From Paraspadella gotoi (lineage: Eukaryota; Chaetognatha): a stretch of DNA of 64,000 nt. Location: NCBI GenBank assembly GCA_051294375.1, contig CM119268.1, positions 2,067,486 to 2,131,485 of the forward strand, read 5' to 3'. The notes under the pieces are model-generated. The model saw nothing but the letters and a program-made list of their open reading frames with translations. It was not told the origin of the DNA and did not search any database. Both the position numbers and the translations under genes were made by a program. Positions 1 to 11,501 of this stretch are shown here, piece by piece; position 1 is the stretch's first letter, and every line of letters starts with the position of its first letter.

Positions 1-8
1 GTCTGCAG

Positions 9-3000
9 TGATAATCTAAAGACGCAGCTGCAGCAGATCGGACTCAGGGCAGAGACGGAACAGCTCGCTCGTCAAGCGGCCGAAGACCAAGTGGCGGCGA
101 AGAGCAAAGAGATAACCATGTTGAATCTCGAGATCAAAGACGTCAAATCGCTTAGCAAGATGGAGGCCACGAGAATGGAAAACGTCATCTCTAGTCTGGA
201 AGATCAAAATGGCCACGCCTTGCGGGAACAGGTAACGATATTGAAAAAAAAAGAGACGATTTTGTTGCTCGGTCATTATTTTTTCTTTTTTGCAGGAAAA
301 TCTTCGAAAGGCTAAGGACGAGTTGAACAACCGAATCAAGAAACTCACGGAAGAAGTCGGGACGAACAAAGATAAATACAACTCGACCCTCGTGGAAATA
401 GAAAAATGGAAAAAATCCTACGACGACGAAAAGATGAAAAAGATTCAGGCGGTTAACAAATTGGGTAAGATATTTTAACTCACCCGACTCGTGTTAGGAC
501 CCGCCGGTCCGTCCTCCTTCTAAAACGCCCCCGAGAATATGATGATGATTTGGAGGCTTGAGCAGATTGACGATCAAATAGTTTCTCTATTTCTATGTTT
601 ATGAAGAGTTTCAAAAGGGTACCTTAATAAAATAATCAAAGCATATAGATATTCAAACAGTACAATAAACAGTAATTATCTAAATCATTATTTAAACGCT
701 CAAAAGAATTACAAAAATCAGTATAAATTCAGAAATCAATGAATATACTTAAAAATATTGAATCTCGACGAAAGGACTGAATAGTAACGAACGACGTAAG
801 CACGAATGATGAAATGATCCAAACGATAAATCCTTTGTCACGAAGTAAAGTCCGTTTAAATACACGCCGTTTCCTTCCAGCCGAGATCATGAACCGCAAG
901 GACATGACGAGTCGTGACAAGCGAAAAGTGGAGAGCGCCGAGTTGCGGAAAAAGGACAAAGAGCTTCGCCGCCTTCAACAGGAGCTCGATATGGAACGCA
1001 GCAGTTTCGGTGAAAAACTCAAAGTAGCCGAAATCGCTAAGCAGGTGGGGATCGAAGAGACGTTAGGAGGAAACCGTTTCTCAAGTCTCCCTTCTATCTA
1101 TCACTTCACTCACTCGTATCTATCACTTGACTCACTCATTTCCATCGACTCACCCATTTGCAGGAAGCTCACGCCCTCTACGAGGAGGAGCGGCAGATGA
1201 GGCAGAAGCTGCAGATGGAAGTGGATTCCAAAGACGCGGAAATCGAGGGCTTCCAACAGAAATTGGCTTCCATCTACGAGGGACAGTCCATCTCGAGCGG
1301 GAACGACGAAGGCGGCAGCAGCCCGCTCGACGATACCATCGCTTCCTTCAACTCTCTCACCGTGAACCCGACTCAGGTGAGGAAAAAGAGGCTGCTGATG
1401 CGGGGGGGGGGAGATGTACCTACCTTATTGTTTAATCATCTCTTTCAGTCCGAAGTCCGACTCGAGGGATGGCTCTCCATTCCCAACAAACAAAACATCA
1501 AACGCCACGGGTGGAAGCGACAATACGTCGTCGTCTCCACCAAGAAGATCTTCTTTTACAACAGTGAAGAGGAAAAACAAAAGAGTCAGCCCAACATCAT
1601 TCTCGATTTGGAGTTAGTCCGGGACAGGGGAGACTAATATAATCCAATATATAATAATAATAATACAATATATATGTATAATGGTTGACAAAATACTTTA
1701 CTCTTTAATAACATTTTTCTTCAGCAAATTGTTCCACGTTCGGTCGGTGACTCAGGGCGACGTGATTCGAGCCGATTCCAAGGACATCCCACGAATCTTC
1801 CAGATTCTCTACGCGACAGAAGCCGAAAGCCGGAAGCCGGACGAGGATAATTTCGAACCGGTGAGTTCCGGAGAACGAGGGTCAAAGAACAATAGGCGTA
1901 ATAATCTTATCACGACCCTTTTTAATCTTTTAAATAAGATCCTTCTGAAGTAAATTGTTAATTTCCCCTCCTTCACAGACCCGATCCGAGGCCTTCGTGT
2001 CTCACAAGGGACACGAGCTTCTCCCGATAACCTACCGGACGCCTACCAGTTGCGAGGTGTGCTCAAAGTCCCTCGGCAACATGCTTCATCCGCCTCCCGC
2101 TTTCGAGTGCAAGCGATGCAGAATCAAAATCCACAAGGACCATCTCGATCGGAAGGTCAAGCCTCGTTGTGCTTTTCACTTTGATATCAAGTTTTTTCTT
2201 CATTCTTTTCGTTTCTGTCTTAGGAGGACATTGTGGCCCCGTGCAAAGTGAACAGTTCGTTCCATTCGGCCAAAGAGCTCCTGTTGTTGGCGTTGTCCAA
2301 AGAGGATCAGCACTCTTGGGTCCAACGCCTATCGAAACGGATCACCCGACAAGGCATAGTCAAGCAAGGGCCTCCTGCCGGTGAGACATTGATGCATATA
2401 ATCGAACGAGAAGAAACCTTTAATTATAATAATTGACCATATTTCCCGGAGCCGATGCTGCTGCATTGAAGCTAAAAGATTATGCCGCTTTTTTTTGCAT
2501 TTTTCGTAGCGCATTAAGTTTTTTAAAAAACGGTTTAAATTAGCCATCCTTTGCATTATTTTTAAGGCTTTTAAAGCTAAAAATTCTTGTAAGTAATTAG
2601 TTGTTCCAAGATTTCCTATTTTTTATCGTTTGCATGTGAATTGTTACGCTCGAAACTGTGATTTATGCACGTACAATCATTCCGTGATATCATTTTTAAT
2701 CTTCATCGTTCAATCGGTATTTATTTCTAATGTGTTTAGGAATTAGGATATGTTTTCTTTGACTTGATTTTTTTCTTCTAACTAAAAAAAAATATTTTCC
2801 TTCCCTAAATCAAGCAGTTGATTGGCTCATCCTTCCGCATTTTAATCTTTAGAAAAGAATGCATGGGCCGATGTTGCTTAATTAGTAAGATAAATAGGCA
2901 AAATGCTCTCTCTGTTCGATTCAGAATCTTGATCAATGAACGGTTCCATTTCCGCTGCATGGAATAGAATCATTTTCCATCTTCCCATCAACAGGCGGCG

Positions 3001-3284
3001 CCTCCCCTCGAACCTGGCGACTCCAAACTCCCGAAAAATCCTCGATCCATTCGAGTCACAACCACGGCGGGCCGACGGCGACGAGCTCGCCCGTCCCCGG
3101 CGGGGGCGGCTCCCCGAACTCGACGTCGGGATCCGCCTTATCCGGCATCATCCACCTCGCCGAGGGTCAAAACTCCCATGCGGCGTCCACGTCCTCGTCG
3201 TCTTCGATCGGCCCGTGGAAAAGCCGATCCCATCATAGTCAAAAGGCGGCGACGTTGCCCGGGCGAAACGCCAGACCGCCGTGA
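9..3284 (+). CDS. ROCK: Rho-associated coiled-coil kinase (ROCK), C-terminal part
   Basis: Partial gene; the kinase domain lies upstream of the window. Exons read as 9-231, 296-464, 881-1044, 1164-1376, 1449-1612, 1725-1860, 1979-2155, 2224-2380 and 2995-3284. In order they encode coiled coil, a Rho-binding segment (QAVNKLAEIMNRKD is near-identical to vertebrate ROCK), the first part of the PH domain (EGWLSIPNKQNIKR, then KLFHVRSVTQGDV), a C1 zinc-finger inserted in the PH domain (HKGHELLP, CEVC, ECKRC, HKDHLD), and the rest of PH (PCKVNSSFHSAKELLLLA, WVQRL). A PH domain split by C1 is diagnostic of ROCK. The last exon, in phase 1, gives a Ser/Gly/His-rich tail ending NARPP and a stop at 3282-3284. 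In the family this RhoA effector phosphorylates myosin light chain and the myosin phosphatase subunit; the C-terminus is autoinhibitory and membrane-binding. Identity is very sure; the tail frame is chosen by splice phase. Confidence 0.95.
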
Positions 3285-4510
3285 AATCCTCCCTCTTTCT
3301 GACCCCCTTCCCGCCAAATGGACGGACCAATCTGAACCCCTCACCCTTTCGCCTTTTCCCGCCCAAATTCTTCTCGATTCCCGGAGACGAAAAAAATGAA
3401 TCCTCGACGTCTCGGGATTTGAAAGAAAAACGATTGGTTTTCGCCACGAAGTTTGAATCCGTTCCTGAGAAAGTCTCCTCTACGTCCCTCATCCCCGACC
3501 CCCCTCTTCCGAGTCTCCGCCGGTCGCCTTCTTTTATCGCCGTTTAAAAAAAGAAAAAAATTGAAACTACTCGCTACCCTCAATCTTCTCTTTCAATTTC
3601 CTTCTTTAAAAACTTCGAGCCTTGGATAATAATATTAATAAAATTCTTGATATTTTACACTACTCGTTACTATTGAGATAAGTTTCTTAGTTGTACATAC
3701 TATCGATGAGAATGAAATGAAAATTTCTCCTTTGAAATAAACTTTTTTTCTCCTCGTTGGGCTCTTTCGGAGCATTTCGAAAGAAAAAGCGTTCCGAGGT
3801 TTTCGACTCCGAAAGAAAAAAATCTCGGACTTCATTGTTATGCCCAAAAAATGAATGGTGATGATAAATTCCTCTCCCTCATTCCCAGCTTATACAAAAC
3901 GGCTATTATGAAATCTAATTCAAATGAAAATGCTTGCATGTGATCGAAATCGTCAACCAAAAAAAAAAAAAATCGAGTCGAACTTTTAGTGGTACTTTAT
4001 TTTTATTTGCGAGATAAGCTTATTTTAACATGTAGTTATTATTTTCTATCACAATCCTTTTGTTTGTGATGAAAAAGATATCGCTACTTGTGTGCCTTCC
4101 CTCATAAAAATAGATAGGTGAAACAATTTTAGGAAAAAAAAAAGGTAAAGTTTACCATGAAACAATTGAAACATGCAAAACCAGAACCATTGAACTTGAT
4201 CTGATTGTGGTGATTATTTCCATTATTTTCTTTTCCTTCCGAAGATTTATTATTATATTTATACGCGTATTGGCTTCGTTTAGAATTTCTAATAACTGCC
4301 ACTTGGGGAATGGAGAGACGCGATTCAATGTTTCCCCCCGCCCCCTTAGTGTGTCCTTTATAGGTCTTGATATCTTTACAGTTATATGGCATTTTAAGAC
4401 GTTCACACTGCATCGCTAGGGCTATTTTCCGTTCAGTTTTATGGTAAGCTTCTTTTCTGTTTACAAAAAAAATAAAATAGCAGTCGAATCGGAAAAAGGA
4501 AAGAAGCGAG
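3285..4510. other. ROCK 3' UTR and spacer to CBY1
   Basis: No conserved coding exon seen. The first 250 bases stay open in several frames and are GC-rich, but they follow the ROCK stop and read as 3' UTR. The rest is AT-rich, with homopolymer A runs near 3961-3972 and 4135-4142. Confidence 0.5.
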
Positions 4511-5041
4511 ATGCCGATTTTCGGCAGCAAATTCAACCCGAAAAAAACTCCTCCTCGAAAGTCGGGGTCCTTGTCGAATCTCTCTCTCGACGCGACGCGG
4601 AGGCAGCAGGAGTTCGGACTCGACTACGGGCGGATAACGATGAAGGTGACTGGGACACAAAAGGGATTCAAAGACAAAACAAATATTACCTCGTGCGATC
4701 GTTGAAAAATACCAATTGTTTCGTTAGTGTTTTTATTTTTAATAAGAATAAACCTAGTTACTACAAACCCGATTTCTCGGTGACAGTTGGGCGACGCCGA
4801 GTTCGCCTTTGATGACGGCAAGTGGGTCTCGGCTGGAGAGGGAGACCTCGGCGCCGCCGCCTTCAAGGATCTTCACCAGTGGAGGACGAAGGCGGAAAAA
4901 CTCGCGGACGAGAATCGAATGTTGACTGTGAAGAACGAGGTGCTCCTCGACATGGCCACGGAGATCAGCGCCGAGAACAAGATGTTGGAGAGCGAGATCG
5001 CCGAACTCAAGCGAGCGTTGAGGGAAATAAGCAAAACGTGA
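4511..5041 (+). CDS. CBY1: Chibby homologue (CBY1)
   Basis: Two exons, 4511-4645 and 4787-5041, encode 129 residues (human CBY1 is about 126). The N-terminus MPIFGSKFNPKKTPPRKSGS matches the vertebrate MPFFGNTFSPKKTPPRKSAS start almost residue for residue, and LGLxYG-like FGLDYG follows. The C-terminal half is a leucine-rich coiled coil (ENRMLTVKNEVLLDMATE), as in Chibby, where it drives dimerisation. In animals Chibby binds beta-catenin to dampen Wnt output and acts at the distal appendages of basal bodies in ciliogenesis. The R-K-S-G-S context keeps the phosphorylatable serine that in vertebrates creates a 14-3-3 site after AKT phosphorylation (known for the family; here inferred). The stop is only about 210 bp before the next start codon. 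Confidence 0.95.
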
Positions 5042-5250
5042 ATTAGCTAGTGGTGGGCACGCCCAATTTCCTTCCCTCCGTCAACCCTTCCATTTCCGCG
5101 TTCCATTCCGTCCATCATGCTCTCGATCTAAAAAAAAAAAACCATGTGCCCTCTTTTTTCTTTCTGTTTAGCGAAAACCTTTGCCTATCCCGCTTTGTAT
5201 TTTTTCAGACTTTCCTACTCATCTTCAGACTCTTAGACTCAATAGAGAAC

Positions 5251-6471
5251 ATGCCGACCCGGTCGGACTCTACCGATGCCTGCAGCCCGGCGCGGCATGC
5301 AATACCGGGCCTCAACTTCGTCACGTCCCCAGTACGGAATCGACACCTCGACGGTGCCATCTCTGCCGGCGCCTGCTGCGACTCGCCTCCGCGGAAACTC
5401 GGCGCCGGCCTCTCTTCCACCGGAAGCGGAGCACCGTCCCCGCGTCGGAAGCAACGCCGTGGCAAAGGGAAAAAAGGCGGCGGTGGCAATATAACCGTCG
5501 ATGTCCCCGTCGATCCCAATTCTTCCATCACCCGATTCTTTCCTTCATCTCCGATTAAACCGACTCGAGACGCTGACCGCGCGATCGCTCCGCGCGGTCG
5601 ATCGAAGAAGGCGTCCGATTCCAACGAGGGTGTGGCTATTGTCAACGACTCATCCACCAAGTGCGACGTTGGCGGCGATTCGACGGAAACCGCCGCCAAC
5701 GGGATCGCCAAAGGTACCACGACGACGCCGCGCGGTAAAAAGAAGAAACGGCGCCGTAAGAAATCAGTTTTACCATCGACGAAGACGCGCGACGCCGCTC
5801 CTGCCGCCGCTACTTTACTCGACGCCTCGGGGGAGGATCCCAAACGCCAGAGCCAGTTGACAGAGTTTTATCCGGTTCGTCGCAGCGACCGTCGACCCAA
5901 ATCACTCAAAGAAAAGGAGGAGCGAGAGTCGATCGCCGCCAAAATCCTCGGCGCCGACGACGAAGGACTCGACGTCCGCGACATTCTCGGAAAGGGGCGT
6001 GGCGTCTTGGCCACCAAAGATTTTAAGAGGGGAGACTTCATCGTGGAATACGACGGAGATTTGATCTCCTTCGAGAAGGCCAAAGAGAGGTAAACCGTGG
6101 AATGGAGTTTGAAAAGAATTTTAATGACTGGACGGAATGAAGAAAATCTGTATCACCCTCGCCCCCCCCCCACTTTCCACAGAGAATCCATCTACCGCCA
6201 AAATCCGTCCATCGGTTGCTACATGTACTACTTCTCTTTCCGCGAACGCAAGTACTGCGTCGACGCCACCTCTGAATCTGGCAAACTCGGCCGCCTCATC
6301 AACCACTCGACGAAGACGCCCAACTTGACCACGCGCCTCTTTCCCATCGGCGACGTCCCTCATCTCATCTTCGTCGCCGCCCGCGACATTCGTCTCGGCG
6401 AGGAGCTCATGTACGACTACGGAGACCGAAGCCGAGAGGCGACCGAAGCTCATCCTTGGCTCAAAACGTGA
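5251..6471 (+). CDS. KMT5A: Histone H4 lysine-20 monomethyltransferase (PR-Set7/SETD8)
   Basis: Two exons, 5251-6089 and 6183-6471, encode 375 residues. The first about 240 residues are basic and disordered. They carry a PCNA-interacting degron-like motif (QSQLTEFYPVRRS, near residue 200) and an upstream PIP-like ITRFFP (near residue 90). The C-terminal SET domain has GKGRGVLATKDF, RGDFIVEYDGDLI, CYMYYF, GRLINHS, GVPHL-like DVPHLIF, GEELMYDYGDRS and EAHPWLK; NHS and the DYGD tyrosine are the SAM and active-site signatures. The single intron interrupts the SET domain between KER and ESIY. The family enzyme monomethylates H4K20 and is destroyed in S phase by CRL4-Cdt2 through the PIP degron. 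The first in-frame ATG after stop-free but unconserved upstream sequence is chosen as start. Confidence 0.95.
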
Positions 6472-6843
6472 ACTAGCCGATGTTGACCTTTATATTAGTA
6501 TTTTGTTATTGATTGGTTATATTTTCATGAAATATTCATCTTTTTGTCGCATCTCTCATTGGCGGTTTCTCTCTTTCAGAGCCGTACTCTTATTCAATAT
6601 TTTTCTCTTATTACTGGCCGAGTGGGTTTTTTTTTTCGGCGGTTTTTCTTTTTCTTCTGGATATCCTATGCCAAGTTGTTATAAATCGAAGTAAGGAACT
6701 TGTTTTTTTTTTTCCGGCCCGGGTTCCTTCATATTATATTTGAAAAACACATTCTCATTTTTCTCTCATCTTCCTTCATTTTCTGTTCTTGTTTCAGTTA
6801 TTCTTATTAAAAATTCTTCCAATAAGAAACGAGCTAAATAACG

Positions 6844-7261
6844 ATGGCGTCAATCGAGCAGTTGTACAAAGACTGCGAAACTCTGGACAATGCCAAGGAC
6901 AAAGCGTCGGAGCACAAAGACGCATATCTCTCGATCATCAGTGGCGTCCAAGGAGGAAACGCGGAGAAACGTCTCGCTTCGCAGTTCATCGTCAGGTGAA
7001 GTGTAAAAAGGTGAGGGTAAACTTATCTTTTTCCGGCGATCATCTTCCTCTTTTGGTGCCTTCAGGTTCTTCAACCACTTCAAGGGCACCCTTGGCGAAA
7101 ATGCCATCAACGCAATGTTCGATCTATGCGAGGACGAAGACGTCGCCATCCGGAAGCAGGCGATCAAAGACATGCCCGCCATTTGTCGGGTGAGACACTG
7201 GACGTTTTAAATATTGGCGGTTGATGAGGGGTTTTATTCACTCTCTCCTCTCTAATCCTCC

Positions 7262-7312
<51 letters not shown>

Positions 7313-9334
7313 CTTCATCTCTCTCTCTCCTCTCTCTCTACTCTCAGCCAAAACAAAGACTTCCTTCCCCGAATCGCGGATGTGCTGACCCAACTGCTGC
7401 AAACGGACGACGCCCAGGAGCTCGTAATCGTCCAGGCGTCGCTCATCGCTCTCTTTAAGGTCGATCCCAAGGGAATGCTCGGCGGACTTTTCTCGCAGAT
7501 TTTGCAAGGTGATGTCATCCTTTAATGAGACATTAGATTGTTAAATTTTAAATTTCGCCGAGACTGACCATTTTAACGATGCAATATAAGTTTTTAAAAT
7601 GTTGATCAGTATACTTAGTGATGTTTTGTTTCGCGATCTGTAAATACGCTTCAGGGATATAACGTAACTTCTCGGTTACTTTATTTATTGCAATAGGAGA
7701 GGACTTTATCCGCGAACAAGCGATCAAGTTCCTCGCCAACAAAATCAAGCGACTGGCCGGGGGCGAAGGCGCCGCTTTCGACAAAGAAGTAGAAGAGTTT
7801 CTGCTGCAGGAAAGCAAGAAAGTGCTGCAGGATGTCACCGGCGAAGAATTCATTCTCTTCATGAAGATATTGTCCGGTAAAATTCGTCGTAAAAGAAGCG
7901 AGAGTTAAATCGTCTTTGGGTTCTCAACGCAGCCTTGGCCTCTTTTCATCTTTGGGTTCTCAACGCAGCCTTGGCCTCTTTTTATCTTTGGGTTCTCAAT
8001 GCAGCCTTGGCCTCTTTTCAGGCCTCTCCGTCTGCACGACTGTTCAAGGCCGAAAACAACTCGTAGAGATCGTCGAGGATCAGGCGGATTTGGATCAGCC
8101 TTTCGACGCGTCCGAAGCGGACGCTCTCGACCGGCTCATGCAGTGCGTCAAACAGGCCAACCCTTTCTTCTCTAAAAACGTTTCTTCCGGAAAATTCGTT
8201 TCTTACATCGCCACTCAGGTCCTTCCCGTTTTGGATCAGGTTAAGGTGAGGCCAAAAATTGCTTCCGAATTGTATTCGAAAATTCCCATGTTGATCTCTA
8301 CTCGTTTATTTCTCAGTCGACGCCAGCGTCGGAAGACTCTGAAACCCCCGACGTCGTCTTAGAAATCCTAAAAACTTTAGCCGAGCTCGCCGTCAATTGC
8401 GGTCCGATAGATAAGCCTAAAGAAAAGGTGAGATTTCCGACGCGCTTGCGAGCTGAACAATCGCTTTACCTCGTGTTGTCACTCACAGGTGGAGGCGATA
8501 TTCAACAAGCTCATCGAGTACATGCCGCTTCCTCCTGAAGGCGAGAACGAGGGAGAACAGCAGATGGCGGATTTGAAGTTGAATTTCTCTTTCGTCGAGT
8601 GTCTCATGTTTACCTTTCACGCTATAGGTTAATTTTTTTTAATGGGAGACTCGTTTTTCCAAGTAAAATTAATTAATCCTCGAAAACTCTTTTCAGGCAA
8701 GCAATGTCCCGAGTTTTTAACCGAGGAAAAATTCGCGGAGAACCTTCGAGAGTTTAAAATTCGGCTCCAATACTTCGCTCGAGGACTGAACGTGTACAAG
8801 AAGCACGCCAAGATCGCTCTCGACAAACAGGTCCGCGTCCGCTTCAAACTTTTTTTTTCTTTTTTACAATATTTTTTTTTAATACTCTTCTCCTTCATCA
8901 GGAAAAGAAAGACGAGGAAGACTCTAAGCTCAAGCTTTTGCTGGCAATGAAAACTTGCAACAACATCACAGTCCTCATCAAGGATTTATTCCACAACCCT
9001 CCCCAGTACAAAACCGGTAACTTGAATTTTTTTTTTTTCGGACAAGATTCGTTTCTATATAAATTCTACTACTTTCTTTCTTCACCCTCCTCCAATAGTG
9101 GTCTCTCTCTCTTGGCGACCCAAAACGGAGACGGCCGAAGCGGCGAAACGCAAGAGCGACGTCCCGCCTTCGGACTCGAAGCCTTTCAAGCGGGAAAAGG
9201 CCATCTACGCTCCGCCCGGCGGGAAATTCTCCGAACGCGCGGGTTCCTTCACCGAAACGAGAGGCGGGGGTCGTGGCGGTGGCGGGCGTGGTCGGGGCAG
9301 GGGGCGGGGCTGGGGATATTCCAACAGATATTGA
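6844..9334 (+). CDS. API5: Apoptosis inhibitor 5 (API5/AAC-11/FIF)
   Basis: Ten exons: 6844-6995, 7066-7189, 7348-7508, 7697-7876, 8022-8245, 8317-8427, 8489-8627, 8697-8830, 8902-9016, 9099-9334; about 525 residues. The protein is an all-helical HEAT/ARM-type repeat and tracks vertebrate API5 along its length (LYKDCETL, DLCEDEDV, ADVLTQLLQTDDAQE, GGLFSQILQGEDFIREQAIKF, DVTGEEFILFMKILSG, EYMPLPPE, FKIRLQYFARGL, VLIKDLFHNPP). The tail has a KRK-type basic segment and ends in an RGG/GRGRGRG tract, as in the family, where it supports nuclear localisation and RNA contacts. Family role: nuclear survival factor, binds FGF2 and Acinus and affects E2F1 output. Odd points: exon 2 to exon 3 is one base out of phase as sequenced, and the acceptor of exon 5 is formed by a 36-bp tandem repeat. 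Confidence 0.95.
7262..7345. repeat. (CT)n tract at the API5 intron 2 acceptor
   Basis: About 80 bp of nearly pure CT ends in CTCTCAG, the acceptor used by API5 exon 3. The microsatellite therefore serves as the polypyrimidine tract. Confidence 0.85.
7913..8020. repeat. Three tandem copies of a 36-bp unit
   Basis: Units start at 7913, 7949 and 7985 and differ at only a few bases. Each carries TTGGGTTCTCAA and CCTTGGCCTCTTTT. The third copy runs straight into the AG at 8020-8021 that ends API5 intron 4. Confidence 0.9.
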
Positions 9335-9742
9335 CCTTTCGTTTTTTTTTCCAACATCTCACTCCTCTCGTCATTCGCCCCATTTAGTCTTACGGATTTT
9401 TACGCGTCTCCCAAGATAACTCGCGTACTCGTTCCGACGTCCCCGGTCAATTTTCTCTTTTTTTTCGCAAAGATTTCAAACGGTTTTAACGCGAAAACCT
9501 TTTTTCTTTGTTTTCCGCAAGTTTCATTCCTTTGTCCAATGCCCACTGCGCCTTAGCCGTCGTAAAGAAGGGACGGCTAAATATTGACTTATCGTAACGT
9601 TTTATTATGTTCTCGTTTTCCATCTAGTAGCGCGTAACTATTGTTTCTTTGTGTTTTTTTAGTAGATCTTAAAAAACCTTTTGTCCGTGAGACAAAGAAC
9701 CGAAGTCTAAGATCCAGAAACGCTTCCCAACAAAGAAAAAAA
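9335..9742. other. Spacer between API5 and the PLPP6-like gene
   Basis: Contains the API5 3' UTR and the upstream region of the next gene; T-rich, with no coding exon recognised. Confidence 0.4.
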
Positions 9743-10311
9743 ATGGTGAAAACGAGACGCCGAAATTACGCCAACGTGAGTTTCAACGACGATGAGGCCA
9801 AGGAAGAGAGCGCCACTGCGTCCGAGGAATCGGGCGGCTCAGAGTCTGGGGCTCCCGAAACCGAACCACCACCGGTCAAGCCTCGTCGAGGGAGACCTCG
9901 GAACGCTCAACCAGATCAAATAACCGGTGAGCAATGGAATTGTTTTTCTTTGATTAGATTAGTTTTTTTTCCTACTCCCAATTAAAGTTGATTAATCTTG
10001 ATTCAATCTCGCGATTTCTCTTTCCCCCCACAAGCTTCGGCCCCTGCCCCGGTGAATATGGTAAACGGAGAACCGGAACCACCTCCACCGGAAGAGGATC
10101 GAGATCCGGACTGCTCCGACATTTTGCCGACTTCGTCCGCGCGCGCCCTCTTTTCGCGTCTCGTCGAACTCGACGTCGCCGCCTCGGACGCCCTCGCCGT
10201 CGCTGCCACCCCGGTGGCGCCCTTGGGGTGGCTCCGGCCCGCGCTCAGGCTGCTCGAGTTCAGTTGCCACGGCGTTCCGTGGATCCTTTTGGCGATTGGG
10301 CTTCTGATCGC

Positions 10312-10353
<42 letters not shown>

Positions 10354-11501
10354 GTTTGTTTTAAGGTAAAATAAAATAAAATGAACTTTTTAGGAAAAAA
10401 AAACGTTTTTATTTGGGACGAGCAAGGATTTATAAATCTGTCCAATAAATTGAACAGTTTTGTCGGACATGTTTCGACTCTCAAATTAGTGCCTTCATCA
10501 GCATTTTCGTAATCATAATTAATGAATTATAATATGGCAACAGCCGGGTTGCCTGTGATGCCCATTGGGATGGGGCTTCTCACTGTTGGCTTTGGGGCTT
10601 CCGTCCCTCAGTGACCCCATCCAGTCACTGGTGCGGTTACCCTAGGACGGTCTCGCTTTGCCAACGCAGAGGGAAGTCGTTAGGACTGTGGATGGAACAC
10701 AACGCCTGGGATGGTGTGTTCCCCCTCTTAGCCAATGGTATTGACTGAAAGATGGTGAACATGAGGCGGAGTGAATATGCCGCCACAATAACATAATAAA
10801 ATGAACTTTAAATTTAAAAAGAAAAATGTTCTATAATCGTGATGGCCTCGTACAGACGATCCGTCTCGAGCGTCGGCGCACCTCCATCTGCTCGTCCTTC
10901 TCATCGTCGATCTCGTCGTCGTCGCCGTCACCAAACTCGTCTTCCGCCGTCGCCGACCCAAAGTGAACATGGACGACGACTATCTCTCGATCCAGAGCAT
11001 CGACAAGAATTCTTTTCCGTCAGGTTGGAAAGGATGGTTTAATACGGCGCCTTTTGTTTCGGACTCGTTATGTTTATGTTTATGTTTATAATTGGGAAGG
11101 TTTCTAGTTTTCGAGAGTTTCGTGGTTAAAAGATAACCCCGAAAACGCGAGACGAAATTGAATTAAATGACGTCATAAATGTGTTAATTTAACTCCCAGG
11201 TCACGCGACCCGTTCGATCCTTCTCCTCTTCTACCTCTCGCTCAACTACTTCACTCTGAATTCCATCCTTCAAACGACGCTGGTTTTGTGGGCTTCCTTC
11301 GTCGTGATCTCTCGAGTCCTCATCGGGCGACACCACGTGTTCGACGTGGTTGTCGGCTGCGTTATCGGCGGACTCGTTTACGTTCACCTCTTGCCGATTT
11401 GTCGCGTGCCGCCCGAGCGGGTGGCCGAGATCGCCGCCCTCGTCAATCAGAGGAAGTGGTTAATGGCCAATCTTCCGGAATGCATAGCGGGCCTGTTGTG
11501 A
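9743..11501 (+). CDS. PLPP6: Polyisoprenoid/lipid diphosphate phosphatase, PLPP6 type (PAP2 superfamily)
   Basis: Four exons, 9743-9926, 10035-10313, 10856-11023 and 11200-11501, encode 310 residues. The N-terminal about 90 residues are charged and disordered and include PRRGRPRN, which resembles an AT-hook. LLEFSCHGVPW opens the membrane core, as in PLPP6/PLPP7. The three PAP2 phosphatase motifs are intact: KLVFRRRRP (K-x6-RP), FPSGH, and SRVLIGRHHVFDV (SR-x5-H-x3-D). Between them run hydrophobic helices such as LVLLIVDLVVVAV and VVGCVIGGLVYV. Family members act in the ER or nuclear envelope, and PLPP6 dephosphorylates presqualene and farnesyl diphosphate. A (GA)n tract follows the intron 2 donor directly, and intron 2 also holds a SINE-like repeat. 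Phosphatase identity is sure; PLPP6 versus PLPP7 is not (all catalytic residues are present, favouring PLPP6). Confidence 0.9.
10315..10350. repeat. (GA)n directly after a splice donor
   Basis: Donor GTGAGA of the PLPP6-like intron 2 continues into about 18 GA units. Confidence 0.9.
10530..10745 (-). mobile_element. SINE-like repeat, family B, copy 1
   Basis: Read on the - strand it starts with a TTGGCTAAGAGGG-like A-box region and a degenerate B-box, followed by CACTGAGGGACGGAAGCCC and GCATCACAGGC. The last two blocks recur at 25755-25930 on the + strand. It lies inside intron 2 of the PLPP6-like gene. Boundaries are approximate. Confidence 0.6.

Noticed and set aside
5205-5843. 212-residue - strand frame antisense to PR-Set7
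   Set aside because: Shadow of a GC-rich coding exon; no splice or family support.
10260-10484. Frames made of RERERE or SLSLSL across the microsatellites
   Set aside because: Produced by (GA)n/(CT)n repeats, not coding.
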